A DNA stretch of 64,000 nucleotides from Rhodospirillales bacterium Ga0074136 (GCA_001464375.1 LNEW01000142.1:1-64000), one strand, 5' to 3'. Numbered from the stretch's first letter, positions 18,694-29,420 are shown. Translations and numbers: made by a program. The notes: generated by a model not told the origin, from the sequence alone.

Positions 18694-19911
18694 GTGCCGC
18701 CCGCCGCGCGACTGCCGATCGCCTTCGCCGCGGCCGGGCATTTCCTCCACCACGTCCTGACCGGCCTGTTCCTCACGCTGGCGATCGTGCTGGAGCGCGT
18801 GTGGGAGAAGCCCTATGCCGAGATCATCACCCTCTGGACCATCGGCGCGGCGTTGATCGGGCTTGGTGCGCCGGCGGCGGGCTGGCTTGCCGACCGCTTC
18901 GGCCATGCGCGGATGATGGCGGTGTTCTTCCTTGGCATCGGCGCGGCCTCGGTCGTGGCGGGGCTCGTGACGGGGCCGTCCGGCATGGCGGCGGCGCTGG
19001 CCGGCATCGGGCTGTTCGGCGCGCTGTATCATCCGGTGGCGCTGGCCTGGGTCTCGATGGCCGCGCCGGTCGCGATCCGCGGGCGGGTGATGGGCTGGGT
19101 CGGCATCGCGGGGTCGATCGGCGTGGCGCTGTCGGCCGTGATCGCGGGCGGGCTCGCGGCGCTCGCGGGCTGGCGGATGGCGATGATCGTGCCGGGCGTG
19201 GTCACGCTGGCGGGCGGGGCGATGCTGGTCATGGCCATGCTGGCCGGGCGTGTTGCGCAGGTCGCGCCGCCTCCGGTGATCGGGCCAGGGAGCGCGCCGG
19301 CGCAACCGCGCGCGCCCATCGGCGTGCTGGTGGTGCTGGCCGTCACCTTCACCCTCGGATCCGTGGCCTACACTGCCTTCAGCACGGCACTGCCGAAGTG
19401 GCTGAGCGATTCCCTCGCGCTTGACGCGACCGACGCGGCGCGGCTCGGCCTGGTGGTCGGCGCGACGCTGCTGCTGGGCAGCGTGGGACAACTCATCGGC
19501 GGGCGGCTGGCCGACCGGGTGCCGTTCAAGTGGCTGTATGTCGCGACTTTCGCGTTGAAATTGGTACCGCTGGCGCTGGCGGCGCTGATCGGCGGGCCGG
19601 TCGCGGTGCTGCTGGCGGCGGTGATCGGCTTGACCTTCGACATGTCGGCGCCGGTCGAGAACCTGCTGCTCGCGCGCTATTCGTCAGGGCGCCGGCGAGG
19701 CCTCGCCTTCGGCATGAAGTTCGCGATCGGCTTCGCGGCGGCGCCGATCGGCGTCAACATGGTCGCTTGGACCTATGGCGAGGGTGCGGGCGGCGCACCC
19801 CTGCTCTTCGCCATCCTCGCCGCGATGACAGCGGTGATGCTGGCGGCCGCGCTGCTGCTGCCGCGCGAGGCCGCACCGGCGCCGCGCCCGGTCCTGGCGC
19901 CGGCGGAATAG
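18694..19911 (+). CDS. MFS transporter
   Basis: 405 residues with about 12 hydrophobic helices and the cytoplasmic-loop motif [13 protein letters not shown] typical of the major facilitator superfamily; the second half repeats the loop as [12 protein letters not shown]. It starts with GTG in the first codon after the gor stop, so the two are cotranscribed. An inner-membrane efflux or uptake role is expected; the substrate is not readable. Its end is only four bases from the end of the convergent serine hydrolase gene, leaving no room for a separate terminator. Confidence 0.88.
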   Translation: MPPAARLPIAFAAAGHFLHHVLTGLFLTLAIVLERVWEKPYAEIITLWTIGAALIGLGAPAAGWLADRFGHARMMAVFFLGIGAASVVAGLVTGPSGMAAALAGIGLFGALYHPVALAWVSMAAPVAIRGRVMGWVGIAGSIGVALSAVIAGGLAALAGWRMAMIVPGVVTLAGGAMLVMAMLAGRVAQVAPPPVIGPGSAPAQPRAPIGVLVVLAVTFTLGSVAYTAFSTALPKWLSDSLALDATDAARLGLVVGATLLLGSVGQLIGGRLADRVPFKWLYVATFALKLVPLALAALIGGPVAVLLAAVIGLTFDMSAPVENLLLARYSSGRRRGLAFGMKFAIGFAAAPIGVNMVAWTYGEGAGGAPLLFAILAAMTAVMLAAALLLPREAAPAPRPVLAPAE

Positions 19912-19915
19912 CGCC

Positions 19916-21082
19916 TCACGCCACGCCGTTCATCCGCGCCTCGAAGCCGCGGAACAGGCTTACCGCCTGCGCGTCGAAGAAGGGCAGGATCTGGCTGAGG
20001 AACACCCCCGCCGTGCCGCGCCCGTGGTCGATCCAGTAGTAGGTATTGCCCAGCCCGGCCCAGGCCAGCCCGCCGGCCGCGCGGCCCTGCGGCGAGGGTG
20101 CGCGGTTGACCAGGAAGGACAGGCCCCAGCCGCAGGACAGGCCGGGGAAGAAGTCGGCGTCGTTCGTGGCGGCGGGGACCGCGCTGATCATGGGCTGCAC
20201 GGACAGCGGCGCGATCTGGTCGCGCGCCATCTCGGCCACCGTGGTGGCCTTCAGCAGGCGGTCGCGGCCGTGCCGCCCGCCGTTCAGGATCATGCGCGCG
20301 AAGGCCATGTAGTCGGCCGCGGTCGAATAGAGCCCGCCGCCGCCCATCTCGAATTCCGGGTCCTGCTCGACCTCGAAGGGAATGGGCGTGAGTGCGCCAT
20401 CGGCGCCGCGCGCATGCATCGCCGCCAGGCGCGCGCGCATGTCCGGGCGCAGCCGGAAGGCGGTATCCGTCATGCCGAGCGGGGCGAAGATCGTCTCGGC
20501 AAGATGCGTGCCGAGGCGCTGGCCGGTCACCGCCTCGATCATCTTGCCGGCCCAGTCGATGCCGATGCCATAGGACCAGGCCTCGCCGGGGTCGAACAGC
20601 AGCGGCAGCTCCAGCGCCGCGTTGCGGCAGGTGGTCACGGCGGGGGCGCCGGTCGCCTTGCGGAAGCGCGCGATCTCGGGGCTCCACATGTCGTAGGCGT
20701 AGCCGGATGTGTGTGTCAGCAAATGACGCAGCGTGATGGCCCGCTTGGGCGCCCGCAGCAGCGGCTGGCCGGCGGCATCGAAGCCAGCCAGGACCTGGGC
20801 TGCGCCCAGTGCCGGCAATACGTCCGCCGCCGGGGCGTCCAGCGAAAGCCGCCCGGCCTCGACCAGCCGCATCGCCGCCGTGGCGGTGATCGCCTTGGTC
20901 ATCGAGGCGATCCAGACCACCGTGTCCGGCGCCATGGGATCGGCCGCGCCCAGGCGACGAACGCCATAGCCGGCGACGAATCCCGCCGCCTCGCGCCCGC
21001 CGGCGGCGATCACCACCCCCGGGACCTCCCCGGCCTGCACGGCGCCCTGCATCAGGATCGCGACATCGTCGTTCTGGTCCAT
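19916..21082 (-). CDS. Beta-lactamase-family serine hydrolase
   Basis: 388 residues. Class C beta-lactamase/esterase fold: SxxK motif is SMTK at 60-63 (nucleophile Ser60, Lys63), HTSGYAY near 124-130, and [12 protein letters not shown] in the position of the YxN motif. No signal peptide, so an intracellular esterase or peptidase is more likely than a resistance beta-lactamase. The ATG at 21082 follows a GGAGGGG site; the frame continues upstream without a better start. Divergent from the DAHP synthase gene. Confidence 0.88.
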   Translation of the reverse strand: MDQNDDVAILMQGAVQAGEVPGVVIAAGGREAAGFVAGYGVRRLGAADPMAPDTVVWIASMTKAITATAAMRLVEAGRLSLDAPAADVLPALGAAQVLAGFDAAGQPLLRAPKRAITLRHLLTHTSGYAYDMWSPEIARFRKATGAPAVTTCRNAALELPLLFDPGEAWSYGIGIDWAGKMIEAVTGQRLGTHLAETIFAPLGMTDTAFRLRPDMRARLAAMHARGADGALTPIPFEVEQDPEFEMGGGGLYSTAADYMAFARMILNGGRHGRDRLLKATTVAEMARDQIAPLSVQPMISAVPAATNDADFFPGLSCGWGLSFLVNRAPSPQGRAAGGLAWAGLGNTYYWIDHGRGTAGVFLSQILPFFDAQAVSLFRGFEARMNGVA

Positions 21083-21161
21083 CACGTCCCCTCCGTTGGG
21101 CGCGCGGCCGCCCCGCCAGATCCGCGCATGCCGGCCCTGCAAGCCTCGCACGGAAGCCGCA

Positions 21162-21190
21162 CTTCCCCCATCCCCGCGCACGCGGCTAAG
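21162..21190 (+). promoter_or_regulatory. Candidate promoter of DAHP synthase operon
   Basis: CTTCCC (21162-21167), 17 bases, GCTAAG (21185-21190). The ribosome site GGAGGAGAG follows near 21206-21214. The -35 box is poor, so this is a weak call. Confidence 0.35.
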
Positions 21191-21223
21191 GTGGCCGGCT
21201 TTCACGGAGGAGAGTGCCAGACA

Positions 21224-22603
21224 ATGACCGCGCGTGGCTGGAGCCCCGATTCATGGCGGGCGATGCCGATCCGGCAGGTGCCGGACTACCCGGACCAGGC
21301 GGCGCTTGCCGCGATGGAAGGGAAGATCGCGCGATTTCCCCCGCTGGTTTTTGCAGGCGAGGCCCGGCGCCTCCGGGTGGCACTCGCACGCGCCGGCGAT
21401 GGCCAGGCCTTCGTGCTGCAGGGCGGCGATTGCGCCGAGAGTTTCGGCGACTTCACCGCCAACGTCATCCGCGACACCTTCCGCGTGCTCCTGCAGATGG
21501 CCGTGGTGCTGACCTTCGGCGGGTCGGTGCCGGTGGTGAAGCTCGGGCGCATGGCCGGGCAGTTCGCCAAGCCGCGGTCATCCGACAGCGAGACGATCAA
21601 CGGCGTGACGCTGCCATCCTATCGCGGCGACATCATCAACGGCCCCGACTTCACGCCCGAGGCGCGCATTCCCGACCCGTCGCGCATGGAATTCGCCTAC
21701 ATGCAGTCGGCCGGCACGATGAACCTGCTGCGCGCCTTCGCCACCGGCGGCTACGCCGACCTGCACCACGTGCACCGCTGGAACCTCGGCTTCGTGGAGC
21801 GCAGCCCGCTCGCCAGCCGCTATGCGGACCTGGCCACGCGCATCGACCAGACGCTGCACTTCATGCAGGCCTGTGGGATGTCCGACCTGCCGCAGGTGCG
21901 CGAGACGGATTTCTACACCAGCCACGAAAGCCTGCTGCTGCCCTATGAGCAGGCGCTGACGCGCATCGATTCCACCACCGGCGATGCCTATGCCTGTTCC
22001 GCCCACTTCCTGTGGATCGGCGACCGCACGCGCCAGCCGGACGGTGCGCATGTGGAATTCCTGCGCGGCGTGAAGAACCCGATCGGCATGAAGGTCGGCC
22101 CGTCGATGGACGCGGACGAACTCGTGCGTCTGACGGAAATCCTGAACCCCGCGAACGAAAAGGGACGGCTCACCCTGATCTCCCGCATGGGCCACGACAA
22201 GGTGGAGGCCAAGCTGCCGCCGCTGGTGCGCGCCGTGCAGAAGGCCGGGCGCAACGTCACCTGGCTGTGCGACCCGATGCACGGCAACACCACGGCGGTG
22301 GCCGGCTACAAGACCCGCGTCTTCGACTCGATCCTGACCGAGGTGCGCGGCTTCTTCGACGTGCACGAGGCCGAGGGCACCATCGCCGGCGGCGTACACG
22401 TCGAGATGACGGGCTCCGACGTCACGGAATGCCTCGGCGGCGCGCACCGACTGAGCGAGACCGACCTGTCCGCCAACTACGCGACCTTCTGCGACCCGCG
22501 GCTGAATGCCGAGCAGTCGCTGGAACTGGCCTTCCTGATCGCGGAGGAGTTGAAGGCGCGCAAATCCGCCGGCCAGGCGGCACCGGCCCAGGCGGCCCAG
22601 TGA
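21224..22603 (+). CDS. Class II 3-deoxy-7-phosphoheptulonate synthase
   Basis: 459 residues, plant-type (class II) DAHP synthase. Seen: [11 protein letters not shown] with the metal-binding Cys, [59 protein letters not shown] and CDPMHGNT. It condenses PEP and erythrose-4-phosphate, the first step of the shikimate pathway, in the cytoplasm. The ATG at 21224 has a strong GGAGGAGAG site; upstream in-frame codons lie opposite the hydrolase gene. The stop overlaps the GTG of the nicotinate phosphoribosyltransferase gene. In some bacteria class II enzymes serve secondary metabolism; here it may be the housekeeping enzyme. Confidence 0.95.
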   Translation: MTARGWSPDSWRAMPIRQVPDYPDQAALAAMEGKIARFPPLVFAGEARRLRVALARAGDGQAFVLQGGDCAESFGDFTANVIRDTFRVLLQMAVVLTFGGSVPVVKLGRMAGQFAKPRSSDSETINGVTLPSYRGDIINGPDFTPEARIPDPSRMEFAYMQSAGTMNLLRAFATGGYADLHHVHRWNLGFVERSPLASRYADLATRIDQTLHFMQACGMSDLPQVRETDFYTSHESLLLPYEQALTRIDSTTGDAYACSAHFLWIGDRTRQPDGAHVEFLRGVKNPIGMKVGPSMDADELVRLTEILNPANEKGRLTLISRMGHDKVEAKLPPLVRAVQKAGRNVTWLCDPMHGNTTAVAGYKTRVFDSILTEVRGFFDVHEAEGTIAGGVHVEMTGSDVTECLGGAHRLSETDLSANYATFCDPRLNAEQSLELAFLIAEELKARKSAGQAAPAQAAQ

Positions 22604-23838
22604 ACAAGCCGCCACCGCTGGGCGGCACCACGCTCGGTGCCGCGCTGGCGACCGGGATCGCAGGGCGCGATTCCCCGGCCGCACCGGCGGCCGATACCTC
22701 CGACGCGGTCATCGCAGCGCGCACCGATTCCTACTTCAACCGCACCAAGGCCATCGTGCAGCGCTTCGGCGATGCGCGGGTTACCTATGCGGTGTTCCTG
22801 CGCCGGCCGGTGGTCTCGGCGCCACGCCTCATGCTGGATTGGCTGCGGGCCGTGGCGAAGGCGCGCGGCGCGGATATCGACATCGAGCTGATGCACGAGG
22901 AAGGACAGTGGGTCGGTGCCGGCGATCCGCTGCTGTACGTGACCGGATCCTTCGTCGCGCTGAGCGACCTCGAGACCATCCTGCTGCAGAAGCTGGGGGC
23001 CGCCTGCGTCGCGGCGCACAACGCCTACCAGATGTGCCTGGAACTGCCGGGCGTGGCGTTCCTGGCCATGGAGGCGCGGCACTGCGCCGGGGCCGAGATG
23101 CAGGAGATGATGGCCTATGCCGCCGCGGTCGGGTCGCGCGCCGCGCAGAAGGAAGGCGCGCGCGGCTTCATCGGCAATGCCAACGACGCGACGGCGCATT
23201 GGTTCGGCCAGAATGCCGGTCGCGGCACCATGCCGCATGCCCTGATCGGCTACGCGGGTTCCACCGTGCGCGCCGCCGAGATGTTCCACGAGACCTTCCC
23301 CACCGAGGCGCTGACCGTGCTGGTGGACTATTTCGGGCGCGAGGTGTCGGACGGCCTGGCCGTGGCCCAGCGCTTTCCCGCGCTGGCGGCGGAAGGGCGG
23401 CTGGCGGTGCGACTGGATACCCATGGCGGGCGGTTCCTGGAGGGGCTCGATCCCGCGGAGTCCTACGCCGTGCTGGAACGCCACGCGCCGGGTGCCATCC
23501 GCCGCTACCGCAACGAGACCGAATTGCGCCACCTGGTGGGCACGGGCGTCTCCGCCGCCGCCGTATGGCGCATGCGCGAGGCATTGGACGAGGCCGGCTT
23601 CCCGAAGGTGCGCATCGTCGCCTCCTCGGGGTTCGGCGTGGTCAAGTGCCGCGTCATGCACGAGGCCAAGGCGCCGATCGACGTGGTGGGCACCGGGTCC
23701 TTCATCCCGGACATCTGGAGCGAGACCTACGCCACCGCCGACATCGTCGACTACGACGGCGCCGCGCGCGTGAAGGTCGGGCGCGAATTCCTGCTGCGGC
23801 ATGGCGAGGCGCGAAAGAAGAACGGCGGCCACGCGTGA
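22600..23838 (+). CDS. pncB: Nicotinate phosphoribosyltransferase
   Basis: 412 residues. Type II phosphoribosyltransferase barrel: [17 protein letters not shown] near the N-terminus, an active-site region including [18 protein letters not shown] and [15 protein letters not shown], a late [13 protein letters not shown] strand, and an [17 protein letters not shown]-terminal block. It converts nicotinate and PRPP to nicotinate mononucleotide in the Preiss-Handler pathway. The GTG start overlaps the DAHP synthase stop (GTGA). The NAD synthetase locus lies about 300 bases downstream, so two NAD steps are clustered, although nadD is not here. Confidence 0.9.
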   Translation: MNKPPPLGGTTLGAALATGIAGRDSPAAPAADTSDAVIAARTDSYFNRTKAIVQRFGDARVTYAVFLRRPVVSAPRLMLDWLRAVAKARGADIDIELMHEEGQWVGAGDPLLYVTGSFVALSDLETILLQKLGAACVAAHNAYQMCLELPGVAFLAMEARHCAGAEMQEMMAYAAAVGSRAAQKEGARGFIGNANDATAHWFGQNAGRGTMPHALIGYAGSTVRAAEMFHETFPTEALTVLVDYFGREVSDGLAVAQRFPALAAEGRLAVRLDTHGGRFLEGLDPAESYAVLERHAPGAIRRYRNETELRHLVGTGVSAAAVWRMREALDEAGFPKVRIVASSGFGVVKCRVMHEAKAPIDVVGTGSFIPDIWSETYATADIVDYDGAARVKVGREFLLRHGEARKKNGGHA

Positions 23839-24098
23839 GATCACGCTGACCGTTCACCGGCGTGGCTGACGCTGCCGCGGCCGGCGCGAACGGCGCATCG
23901 GCCAGGCCTGCGCCTTCGGCGTGTTGTTCGTCTGGACCGGAGTCCTGCTGACCGCGCGGCTGTCCCGCAGCAGGGCCTGGCGCCGGCCGACACGCTGATG
24001 CTGCGCTGTGGCGGTGCCTGCCGGGTGGCGTTGCTCGGCGAACCGCTGGGCGTGGCGGTCGTGACCGCGGGCATGGTCATCGGCGTTGCGGCTTCGCG
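23839..24098. other. Intergenic stretch with possible decayed small ORF
   Basis: Nothing here is a convincing intact gene. One forward frame (about 23879-24000) reads a membrane-like segment, QACAFGVLFVWTGVLLTARL, then stops. Another frame from about 23960 continues LRCGGACRVALLGEPLGVAV to a stop at about 24102. The two could be pieces of one small membrane protein split by a frameshift, or chance open frames in GC-rich DNA. Confidence 0.25.
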
Positions 24099-24127
24099 TT
24101 GACCCTGTGCCCCCCCATCCCTAGGTT
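24099..24127 (+). promoter_or_regulatory. Promoter of nadE locus, probably leaderless
   Basis: TTGACC (24099-24104), 17 bases, TAGGTT (24122-24127). The ATG at 24137 is only nine bases past the -10 box, so transcription should begin within a few bases of the start codon. No ribosome site is present. Confidence 0.55.
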
Positions 24128-24136
24128 CCGCCCACC

Positions 24137-25780
24137 ATGGCCGACACGCTGAAGATCGCGCTTGCCCAGATCAACACCACGCATGTCGGCGCCCTGCGCG
24201 CCAATGCGGACCGCATCCGCGCCGCGCGGGCGGAGGGCGCGCGCCTTGGCGCCGACCTGGTGGTGACGCCGGAATTCTCGGTGGGCGGCTACCTGCCCGA
24301 GGACCTGGTCCGCAAGCCCGCCTATGTCGCGGCCTGCGCCGACGTCATTGCCGAACTCGCCGCCGAGACCGCCGATGGCGGGCCGGGGCTGATCGTCGGC
24401 GGCCCCTGGCAGGATGGCGCCAAGCTCTACAACGCGGCCTTCCTGCTGGAGGGCGGACGCATCGCTGCGCGCCGCGCCAAGCACGAACTGCCCAACTACG
24501 GCGTCTTCGACGAGAAGCGCGTGTTCGACGCCGGCCCCGTGCCCGGCCCCATCGCCTTCCGCGGCTTCCGCATCGGGCTGATGGTCTGCGAGGATTGGTG
24601 GCTGCCCACGGTGTCCGAGACGCTGTGCGAAACCGGCGCCGAGATGCTGCTGTCCATCAACGGATCGCCCTTCGAGGCCGACAAGCACGACAGGCAGCGC
24701 CTGCCGCTCGCGGTCGGGCGCGTTGTCGAGACTGGGCTGCCCTTCGTCTTCCTCGGCCAGGTCGGCGGGCAGGACGAGATCGTCTTCGACGGCGCGTCCT
24801 TCGTGCTGAATCCTGACCGATCGCTGGCGCATCTGCTGCCGATGTTCGCCGAACGCGTGGTGCTGACCGAATGGCGGCGTGAGGGCGAGCGCCTGGTCTG
24901 CACGCCGGGCGAGGTCGCGCGCATGCCCGACAGCCTGGGCCAGATCTACGGCGCCATGACGCTCGGCCTGCGCGACTATGTGGACAAGAACGGCTTCCCG
25001 GGCGTGGTGCTGGGGCTGTCGGGCGGCATCGATTCCGCCATCTCGGCCGCGGTCGCACCGCGTGCATGCGGTGATGATGCCATCCCCCTATACCAGCGGT
25101 GAAAGCCTCGAGGACGCGGCGGAATGCGCGCGGCTTCTCGGCATCCGGTACGATACCATCGGCATCGGCCCGGCGATGGAGGCCTTCGGCGCCATGCTCG
25201 CCCCCGTCTTCGGAAACCGCCCGCCCGATATCACCGAGGAGAACATCCAGTCGCGCATCCGCGGCGTCACGCTGATGGCGCTGTCGAACAAGTTCGGATC
25301 CATGCTGCTGACCACCGGCAACAAGTCCGAGATGTCCACGCCACCATCTATGGCGACATGGCGGGCGGCTATTCGGTGCTGAAGGATGTCTACAAGACCA
25401 CCGTCTTCGCGTTGTGCCGCTGGCGCAACGCGCACCGCCTGGCGGATGCGAAGGGCCCCGATGGCCTCGTGATGCCCGAGCGCGTCATCACCAAGCCGCC
25501 TTCCGCCGAACTGCGCCCGGACCAGAAGGACCAGGACAGCCTGCCGCCGTATGAGGTGCTCGACGCCATCCTGGAAGGACTGATCGAGGGCGAGAAATCC
25601 GTCGATACGCTGGTGGCGAACGGCCATGACCGCGCGCTGGTCCTGCGCGTGTGGAAGCTGCTGGACCGCGCCGAATACAAGCGCCGGCAGGCACCGCCGG
25701 GGGTGAAGATCACGCCGCGCGCCTTCGGCCGTGACCGGCGCTATCCGATCACCAACGGCTTCACGGCGCTCGTGTCGTGA
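24137..25780 (+). pseudogene. nadE: NAD synthetase (glutamine-dependent), disrupted by two short deletions
   Basis: The N-terminal nitrilase-like glutaminase domain is intact (MADTLKIALAQINTTHVGA; catalytic region MVCEDWWLP), then VVLGLSGGIDSAISAAVA, the PP-loop of the synthetase domain. At 25056/25057 the frame shifts and, in the original frame, soon meets a stop. Conserved sequence resumes in the next frame (HAVMMPSPYTS to LLTTGNKSEMS). At 25337/25338 it returns to the first frame (TIYGDMAGGY to the end at 25780). Compared with the family, about 20 and 7 bases seem missing, removing residues such as VGYA before TIYGDM. The sum, 27 bases, would restore a 556-residue protein. Either a real pseudogene or a sequence error; nadE is normally essential unless a second copy exists. 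Confidence 0.85.
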
Positions 25781-26154
25781 GCGGCGATGCGCCGGCCGGC
25801 GATGGCGACCTCGCCGTGCAGATCATGGACATGTCGGGTGCCAACGGCTCCGACCCGGTCGAGACCGTGACCGGCTTCGAGGACATCGAGCACGCCAACG
25901 CCTTCGCCCGCCGCTACGTGCGCGATTCCGTCGAACGCTGCCGGGCGCCTGGCCTGGACGCCAAGGCCGTGCTCGACGCCTGGTTCGCCTATGGCGAGGA
26001 CGCCGAGGTGCTGGGTGCCGGCGATGATGGCTGGGTCAGCCGCTCGGAACTGAAGGACTTCGCCGACACGCCGGTGCGCGATGCCGAGGACCGCAACTGG
26101 CGCGCGCTGGACCCCCGCCGCGACGCGGGCGACGCGGACGAGGAGGAGGCGTGA
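25777..26154 (+). CDS. Small acidic protein, paralogue of the next gene
   Basis: 125 residues, soluble and acidic, no signal peptide. I do not recognise a family. Its core (GFEDIEHANAFARRYVRDSVERCR, then AVLDAWFAYGEDA) aligns with the core of the following gene, suggesting a tandem duplication. The GTG start overlaps the nadE stop (GTGA), and its own stop overlaps the next GTG start, so nadE, both paralogues and gltX form one tightly packed unit. The C-terminus is strongly acidic (DADEEEA). Confidence 0.75.
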   Translation: MSGDAPAGDGDLAVQIMDMSGANGSDPVETVTGFEDIEHANAFARRYVRDSVERCRAPGLDAKAVLDAWFAYGEDAEVLGAGDDGWVSRSELKDFADTPVRDAEDRNWRALDPRRDAGDADEEEA

Positions 26155-26459
26155 CAAGCTTCCAGGTGCTCTGCGGCGACTTCGCCCACTACCAGGACCC
26201 GGACGAGGAATGGTCCATCGACGGCTTCGCCACCGCCGAGGCCGCCGCCGAATACGCGCAGCGCTTCGTGCGCGACCAGGTCGAGGCATTGCGCGGCGAA
26301 TACACCACGCCCGAAGCGCTGCGCGATGCCTTCCTGTCCTTCGGCGAATACGCCATCGCGCCTGGTTTCGACCTGCAGGCCTGGCTTGCCCACTGCGTTG
26401 CCACCCCCGCCGCGCGGCGCGCGGACACCGACTACCAGGCGATCGATCCCAACCGATGA
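26151..26459 (+). CDS. Small acidic protein, paralogue of the previous gene
   Basis: 102 residues, cytoplasmic. Shares with the preceding gene the pattern GFATAEAAAEYAQRFVRDQVE followed by LRDAFLSFGEYA, with similar spacing. Ends in YQAIDPNR, while the upstream paralogue has WRALDPRR near its end: a further match. The GTG start overlaps the upstream stop; its stop overlaps the gltX start (ATGA). The function is unknown. Conserved coupling to gltX would suggest a translation or NAD-related role, but that is speculation. Confidence 0.75.
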   Translation: MTSFQVLCGDFAHYQDPDEEWSIDGFATAEAAAEYAQRFVRDQVEALRGEYTTPEALRDAFLSFGEYAIAPGFDLQAWLAHCVATPAARRADTDYQAIDPNR

Positions 26460-27790
26460 AACTCCGTTTCGCGCCGTCTCCCACCGGCCTGCTGCATGTC
26501 GGCAATGCGCGCGTCGCCCTCGCCAACTGGCTGCATGCGCGCCGGCATGGCGGCGCCTTCCTCCTGCGCCTGGACGACACCGACCTCGAACGCTCGAAGC
26601 CCGAATTCGCCACGGCGATCGAGGAGGACCTGCGCTGGCTCGGCCTCGACTGGGATGAGCGCGTCGCGCAGTCGGATCGCCTCGACCGCTACGCCGCCGC
26701 GGCCGAAGGGCTGAAGGCGTCCGGTCGACTCTATCCCTGCTTCGAGACCGAGGAAGAACTCGCCTACAAGCGCGAACGCCGCCGGCGCGAGGGCAAGCCT
26801 CCGCTGTACGACCGCGAGGCGCTGCGCATGACGCCCGACCAGATCGAGCGCGCCATTGCCAACGGCAAGCAGCCCTATTGGCGCTTCATGTTGTCGCCGC
26901 GCACGGTCGCCTGGCGCGACATCGTGCTGGGCGAACGCAGCGTGAAGCTGACAGCCATTTCCGACCCGGTGCTGGTGCGCGCGGACGGGTCGCCGCTCTA
27001 TACCTTCACGAGCGTCGTCGATGACCTCGAAATGGCCATCACGCATGTGATCCGCGGCGAGGATCACGTCACCAATACCGGTATCCAGCTGGACCTGTTC
27101 GCCGCCCTCGGCGGCAACACCATGCACCTGACCTTCGCGCACTTGCCGCTGCTGACCGATGAGGAGGGCGGCGCGTTGTCCAAGCGCCTCGGGTCCATCT
27201 CGCTGCGGCACCTGCGCAAGGACGGGATCGAGCCCGCGGCGCTGGCAGGGTATCTAGCTGCGCTTGGCACGTCGGCCGACCCCGTGCCGGGGATGCCCCG
27301 TGACCTGGCGGCAAGCTGGGACATCACGCGCGTCTCCCACGCCACGGCGCGCTTCGATACCCGACAGATGCTCGCGCTGAACCGGCGCGTGCTGCACGAA
27401 GCGCCCTTCGCCGCGGTGCGGGACAGGCTGCCCGACACGGCGGATGAACCCTGGTGGCTCGCGATCCGCGGCAACCTCGATCTGCTGCGCGAGGCGCGGC
27501 CGTGGCTCGATATCGTGCGCGGCAGCATCGTCCCGCCCGTGCAGGACGGGGAGGGGGACTACCTCACTGCAGCCCTCGCCGCCCTGCCGCCCGAACCCTG
27601 GGACGGCGCCACCTGGGGTGCGTGGACCGGCGCGCTGCGGGCCTCGACCGGCCGCAAGGGCAAGCCGCTGTTCCTGCCGCTGCGCCTGGCCCTGACCGGG
27701 GAGGAGCACGGGCCGGACCTCGCCACGCTGCTGCCGCTGATCGGGCGGGAGCGCGCGGCGTTCAGGCTGCGCATGTCATCGGGCGCTTGA
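26456..27790 (+). CDS. gltX: Glutamyl-tRNA synthetase
   Basis: 444 residues, class I synthetase. The HIGH motif appears as HVGN at 14-17 after RFAPSPTG, DDTDLERS follows, then the DIVLGERSVKLTAISDPVLVR region and the KMSKS-equivalent ALSKRLGS. The C-terminal anticodon domain ends at SSGA. It charges tRNA-Glu (and tRNA-Gln in organisms using the amidotransferase route) with glutamate. It is longer than GluQ proteins and slightly shorter than many GltX, consistent with the GltX2 form of alphaproteobacteria, which often have two copies. The ATG at 26456 overlaps the upstream stop codon. Confidence 0.95.
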   Translation: MKLRFAPSPTGLLHVGNARVALANWLHARRHGGAFLLRLDDTDLERSKPEFATAIEEDLRWLGLDWDERVAQSDRLDRYAAAAEGLKASGRLYPCFETEEELAYKRERRRREGKPPLYDREALRMTPDQIERAIANGKQPYWRFMLSPRTVAWRDIVLGERSVKLTAISDPVLVRADGSPLYTFTSVVDDLEMAITHVIRGEDHVTNTGIQLDLFAALGGNTMHLTFAHLPLLTDEEGGALSKRLGSISLRHLRKDGIEPAALAGYLAALGTSADPVPGMPRDLAASWDITRVSHATARFDTRQMLALNRRVLHEAPFAAVRDRLPDTADEPWWLAIRGNLDLLREARPWLDIVRGSIVPPVQDGEGDYLTAALAALPPEPWDGATWGAWTGALRASTGRKGKPLFLPLRLALTGEEHGPDLATLLPLIGRERAAFRLRMSSGA

Positions 27791-27871
27791 ACCGCGCCCG
27801 CGTTCGGCGCACAAAGCACCCGATGTCCGCATCCAGGCCCCGCGCGCCCGCGCTCTGTCGGTGAACCGCCC

Positions 27872-27892
27872 CTGCGGGGAAGGTTCTTCCCC
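27872..27892. terminator. Hairpin between gltX and cysS
   Basis: GCGGGGAAG (27872-27880) pairs perfectly with CTTCCCCGC (27884-27892) around the loop GTT. It lies between the gltX stop (27790) and the cysS start (27938). No T-tract follows. Likely a terminator or processing site. Confidence 0.5.
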
Positions 27893-27937
27893 GCGCGCTT
27901 GCGCCACGCCCCTGACCTTCGCCGCTGACGGACCGCC

Positions 27938-29359
27938 ATGACAGACATCTTCCTTCACGACAGCGCCGCGCGCAGCAAGCGCCGCTTCGTGCCGATCGAC
28001 CCCAGCCATGTGCGGATGTATGTCTGCGGCCCGACGGTCTACGACCTCGCCCATCTGGGCAATGCCCGCCCCGTCGTGGTGTTCGACGTGCTGGCGCGGC
28101 TGCTGCGGCGGGTGTTCCCGCGCGTGACCTACGTGCGGAACATCACCGACGTGGACGACAAGATCAACGCGCGCGCCCGTGAATCCGGCGAGCCGATCGC
28201 CGCCATCACCGCCCGCACCACCGCTGATTTCCACGCCGACATGGCGGCGATCGGCGCCGTGCCGCCGGATATCGAGCCCTGCGCCACCGGCCACATCGCC
28301 GAGATGATCGCGCTGATCGAACGGCTGGTCGCCAACGGCCATGCCTATGCCGCCGATGGCCATGTGCTGTTCTCCGTCTCGTCCTTCGCCGACTACGGGA
28401 AACTGTCGGGCCGCAGCCCGGATGAACTGATCGCCGGCGCACGCGTGGATGTCGCGCCCTATAAGCGCGATGCCGGCGACTTCGTGTTGTGGAAGCCCTC
28501 GGATGCGGACACCCCCGGCTGGGACAGCCCGTGGGGCCGCGGCCGGCCTGGCTGGCACATCGAATGCTCCGCCATGGCCTGGAAACACCTGGGCGAAGAT
28601 TTCGACATCCACGGCGGCGGCCACGACCTGATCTTCCCGCATCACGAGAACGAGGTCGCGCAATCCGTCTGCGCCTTCCCCGGCCATGGCTTCGCGAACT
28701 ACTGGCTGCACAACGGCATGCTGCTGGTGGATGGCGAGAAGATGTCGAAGTCGCTCGGCAATTTCCGCACGCTGCGCGACATCCTGGCCGAGGGCGCCTG
28801 GGCCGGCGAGGCGTTCCGGCTGTTGCTGCTGCGCACGCATTATCGCCAGTCGCTCGACTTCACGTTGGACGGGCTGCGCGAGGCGAAGGCGGAACTCGAT
28901 GACCACTACGCAATGCTGTCGCGCGCACCGGCCGCGCGCGGCGGCAGCGCCTCCGGCGCCCTGGCCGAATGGGCGATCGCGCCGCTGCTGGACGACCTCA
29001 ACACGCCGCTCGCGCTGATGCGCCTGCGGGACCTGCGCACGCTGGAGAACGCGGTGACGGTCGGCGGTTCGCCGGCGGTCGCGATGGAACGCGCGGGGCT
29101 CACCACGCCGCCTGCGCCCGGCGTCGCAGCGGCCGCCTTTCGCGAGGCGGCGAGCGTCTTGGGTATCGCAACCGGCGATTCCGCCACCTGGCTGCAAGGC
29201 GGCGATGATGGGGCCGAGGTCGAAGCCGCCATCATCGCGCGCCTCGCCGCCCGCAAGGCGCGCGACTTCGCCGCCGCCGATCGTATCCGCGACGACCTCA
29301 AGTCCCGTGGCATCGTGCTGGAGGACGGCCCCGCCGGAACCACCTGGCGGCGCGCTTGA
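27938..29359 (+). CDS. cysS: Cysteinyl-tRNA synthetase
   Basis: 473 residues, normal length. Zinc and active-site features: [19 protein letters not shown] (Cys30 and the HIGH-like HLGN), [33 protein letters not shown] with zinc-binding His and Glu, and the KMSKS loop [10 protein letters not shown] near residue 268. The C-terminal [20 protein letters not shown] tail is the family signature. It attaches cysteine to tRNA-Cys in the cytoplasm. It follows gltX in the same direction after a hairpin. Confidence 0.98.
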   Translation: MTDIFLHDSAARSKRRFVPIDPSHVRMYVCGPTVYDLAHLGNARPVVVFDVLARLLRRVFPRVTYVRNITDVDDKINARARESGEPIAAITARTTADFHADMAAIGAVPPDIEPCATGHIAEMIALIERLVANGHAYAADGHVLFSVSSFADYGKLSGRSPDELIAGARVDVAPYKRDAGDFVLWKPSDADTPGWDSPWGRGRPGWHIECSAMAWKHLGEDFDIHGGGHDLIFPHHENEVAQSVCAFPGHGFANYWLHNGMLLVDGEKMSKSLGNFRTLRDILAEGAWAGEAFRLLLLRTHYRQSLDFTLDGLREAKAELDDHYAMLSRAPAARGGSASGALAEWAIAPLLDDLNTPLALMRLRDLRTLENAVTVGGSPAVAMERAGLTTPPAPGVAAAAFREAASVLGIATGDSATWLQGGDDGAEVEAAIIARLAARKARDFAAADRIRDDLKSRGIVLEDGPAGTTWRRA

Positions 29360-29387
29360 CCTTCCTGCCATGGGAAGCAGCAGCCTT

Positions 29388-29410
29388 CCCGGCGGTCCAA
29401 ACCCGCCGGG
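29388..29410 (+). terminator. Hairpin overlapping the DUF305 gene ribosome site
   Basis: CCCGGCGG (29388-29395) pairs with CCGCCGGG (29403-29410) around a 7-base loop. The right arm runs into GGGAGA, the ribosome site of the gene at 29421. It could end cysS transcripts or limit translation of the downstream gene. Confidence 0.35.
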
Positions 29411-29420
29411 AGACACCGCC

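Noticed and set aside
19916-21082. Antibiotic-resistance beta-lactamase
   Set aside because: No signal peptide and a motif set closer to esterases of the same fold; a resistance role is not supported.
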